Assembly: GCA_964019335.1 (NCBI GenBank)
Contig: OZ025649.1
Location: 310,001 to 374,000 of the forward strand
Source of the DNA: Diplonema japonicum
Lineage: Eukaryota > Euglenozoa > Diplonemea > Diplonemida > Diplonemidae
DNA length: 64,000 bases
Direction: 5' to 3'
Shown here: positions 63,125 through 64,000 of the stretch, piece after piece
How positions within the stretch are numbered: position 1 is the stretch's first letter
Layout: each line of letters begins with the position of its first letter
Notes under the pieces: generated by a model
Seen by the model: only the letters and a program-made list of their open reading frames with translations
The model's database searches: none
What the model was told of the DNA's origin: nothing
Position numbers and translations under genes: made by a program

Positions 63125-64000
63125 ATGACAGCGTACATGAGGAACATCGCCGACAAGGTGATGCACCCACCAGCGATGCTGAAGGAGCAAGAGTTCCAGT
63201 TGGGAACAATTGAAAAATTCACACACTACGGAAGAGTTCCGTGCAAAATGATCTTGAACCTCGTCGTCAGCATACTGTTGTTGATAAGGGTGTGTGTGTA
63301 CACCCCTGGAGAGAACAAGTACGTGGCACACTCAGTAGAAAGGCTGGGGACAAGCTTTTCACCAATGTGGGAAGCTCCCTCAAACACACGTGTTAATATC
63401 TACAGCTTCGAAGATTTCAGAGAATTTGCTTCGGACAGCTACCAATCGTTCACAGAGCTTCCCAACGATGACACCGGCACATGGCTCATAACGAAGAATC
63501 AAACCATGACAGTGCGATACCTCACACCCCCGCATACATATCGCGAGGTTCTGCTCCAGCCGTCCCTCGATCTCCCAGCTACGGAAATAACATGCGATAT
63601 CGCAAATGAGAACCCCTTGGGACCCTTCAGACCCACCTCACCAGATCGCAACTCAACAGCTTGCGACGGTATCCCCGACATAAAATGGAAAATAAACTCT
63701 GCCGAGGTGTCGTTCACCGCCCGGTCCATCCGACAGGTCGGACACCTCCTCACACCAATCTGCTACCAATGGCACGTCACTCAATACTATGATTTCAAAA
63801 AAGCAGGTCTTATAAGGTTTAACGTTGACATCTTCGGGTCGCTCTGCGGGTTGGAAGGTGTGGACAACGGATTCGGTGCGTCGATGGACTACTTGTGCAT
63901 GTTCATGTTGCTGGTCGGTGTGTGGGGTATGGTGCTGAGGATAAAGTCCGTCCGACGAGTGAGAAAATTACGTCTTATCTTGGAAAATAAAATCAACACA
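63125..64000 (+). CDS. Mucolipin (TRPML)-like channel, 3' end cut by window
   Basis: The frame is open for 292 codons from the ATG at 63125 to the window edge. A first membrane segment lies at about 42-58 (MILNLVVSILLLIRVCVY). A luminal or extracellular domain of about 200 residues with paired Cys follows; 'CYQWHVTQYYDFKKAGLIRFNV' aligns with the mucolipin luminal-domain end (C-x-x-W, FD, G-x-I). A second segment, MDYLCMFMLLVGVWGMVL (about 259-276), is followed by a basic loop (RRVRKLRLILENK) as after S1-S2 of TRPML. Mucolipins are endolysosomal calcium/cation channels. The pore and remaining helices lie outside the window. Polycystin-2 is the main alternative. Confidence 0.75.
   Translation, partial: MTAYMRNIADKVMHPPAMLKEQEFQLGTIEKFTHYGRVPCKMILNLVVSILLLIRVCVYTPGENKYVAHSVERLGTSFSPMWEAPSNTRVNIYSFEDFREFASDSYQSFTELPNDDTGTWLITKNQTMTVRYLTPPHTYREVLLQPSLDLPATEITCDIANENPLGPFRPTSPDRNSTACDGIPDIKWKINSAEVSFTARSIRQVGHLLTPICYQWHVTQYYDFKKAGLIRFNVDIFGSLCGLEGVDNGFGASMDYLCMFMLLVGVWGMVLRIKSVRRVRKLRLILENKINT

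Noticed and set aside
1-64000. Metamonad (fornicate) origin, suggested by GTATG...ACACAG introns
   Set aside because: KMP-11, MECR, the twin-CX9C protein, the MGME1-like nuclease and one-strand gene order fit a euglenozoan with a normal mitochondrion better. Not fully excluded without a tree.
1-64000. tRNA, rRNA, snRNA, spliced-leader RNA or CRISPR features
   Set aside because: I looked for T-arm consensus, spliced-leader-like cores and regular spaced repeats in the spacers and saw none. A covariance-model search would be decisive.

Overview
The window reads as nuclear DNA of a protist, most likely a euglenozoan that is not a trypanosomatid (for example a diplonemid or a deep-branching kinetoplastid). 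Four things support this. (1) Two tandem genes encode a 92-residue protein that matches kinetoplastid membrane protein 11 (KMP-11) almost throughout. (2) All of the roughly 23 protein genes lie on the + strand over 64 kb, as in euglenozoan polycistronic units. (3) Most start codons are preceded, within tens of bases, by a pyrimidine- or AC-rich stretch ending in ACAG or similar, the form expected of a spliced-leader acceptor. (4) A MECR-like enoyl reductase, a twin-CX9C protein and an MGME1-like nuclease with a mitochondrial-type leader point to a conventional mitochondrion with DNA. Unlike trypanosomatids, the genes carry many short cis introns: I model 27, of 29-83 nt with a median of 40. 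Their donors are mostly GTATG and their acceptors mostly CAG, often ACACAG. No spliced-leader RNA gene, tRNA, rRNA or CRISPR was seen.

Layout. 3-6793: a 5'-truncated coiled-coil protein, a GAF-domain protein, a small helical protein, and a Ser/Arg-rich gene interrupted by a decayed non-LTR reverse transcriptase. 7643-12868: an FG-like nuclear protein, the proteasome beta5 subunit (five exons) and a NEK-type kinase with a polyQ/Pro tail. 12869-15615: a long homopolymer-rich spacer with a 200-base assembly gap and a perfect 48-bp palindrome. 15616-25441: a small coiled-coil protein, an RS-repeat protein, the KMP-11 pair, a large coiled-coil protein, a short coiled-coil protein and an AN1 zinc-finger (ZFAND1/Cuz1-like) protein. 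25933-31570: a type I membrane protein, a twin-CX9C protein and a repeat-built cysteine-rich surface glycoprotein. 32368-45601: an EF-hand protein, a GNAT-like protein, a basic coiled-coil protein, the checkpoint kinase ATR and a small coiled-coil protein. 45837-58152: a 4,078-residue axonemal dynein heavy chain. 58783-64000: MECR, a Ser-rich protein, the MGME1-like nuclease and the 5' part of a mucolipin/TRPML-like channel that runs off the window.

Neighbouring genes do not form pathways; this is housekeeping sequence in transcriptional order rather than functional operons. Shared themes are flagellar motility (dynein, probably NEK and several coiled-coil proteins), the mitochondrion (MECR, CX9C, MGME1-like) and the cell surface (KMP-11, glycoprotein, Fn3-associated protein). 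The spacers and many introns are loaded with long mononucleotide runs (A, T, C or G, often 20-45 nt). Some A-runs sit directly in front of ATG codons.
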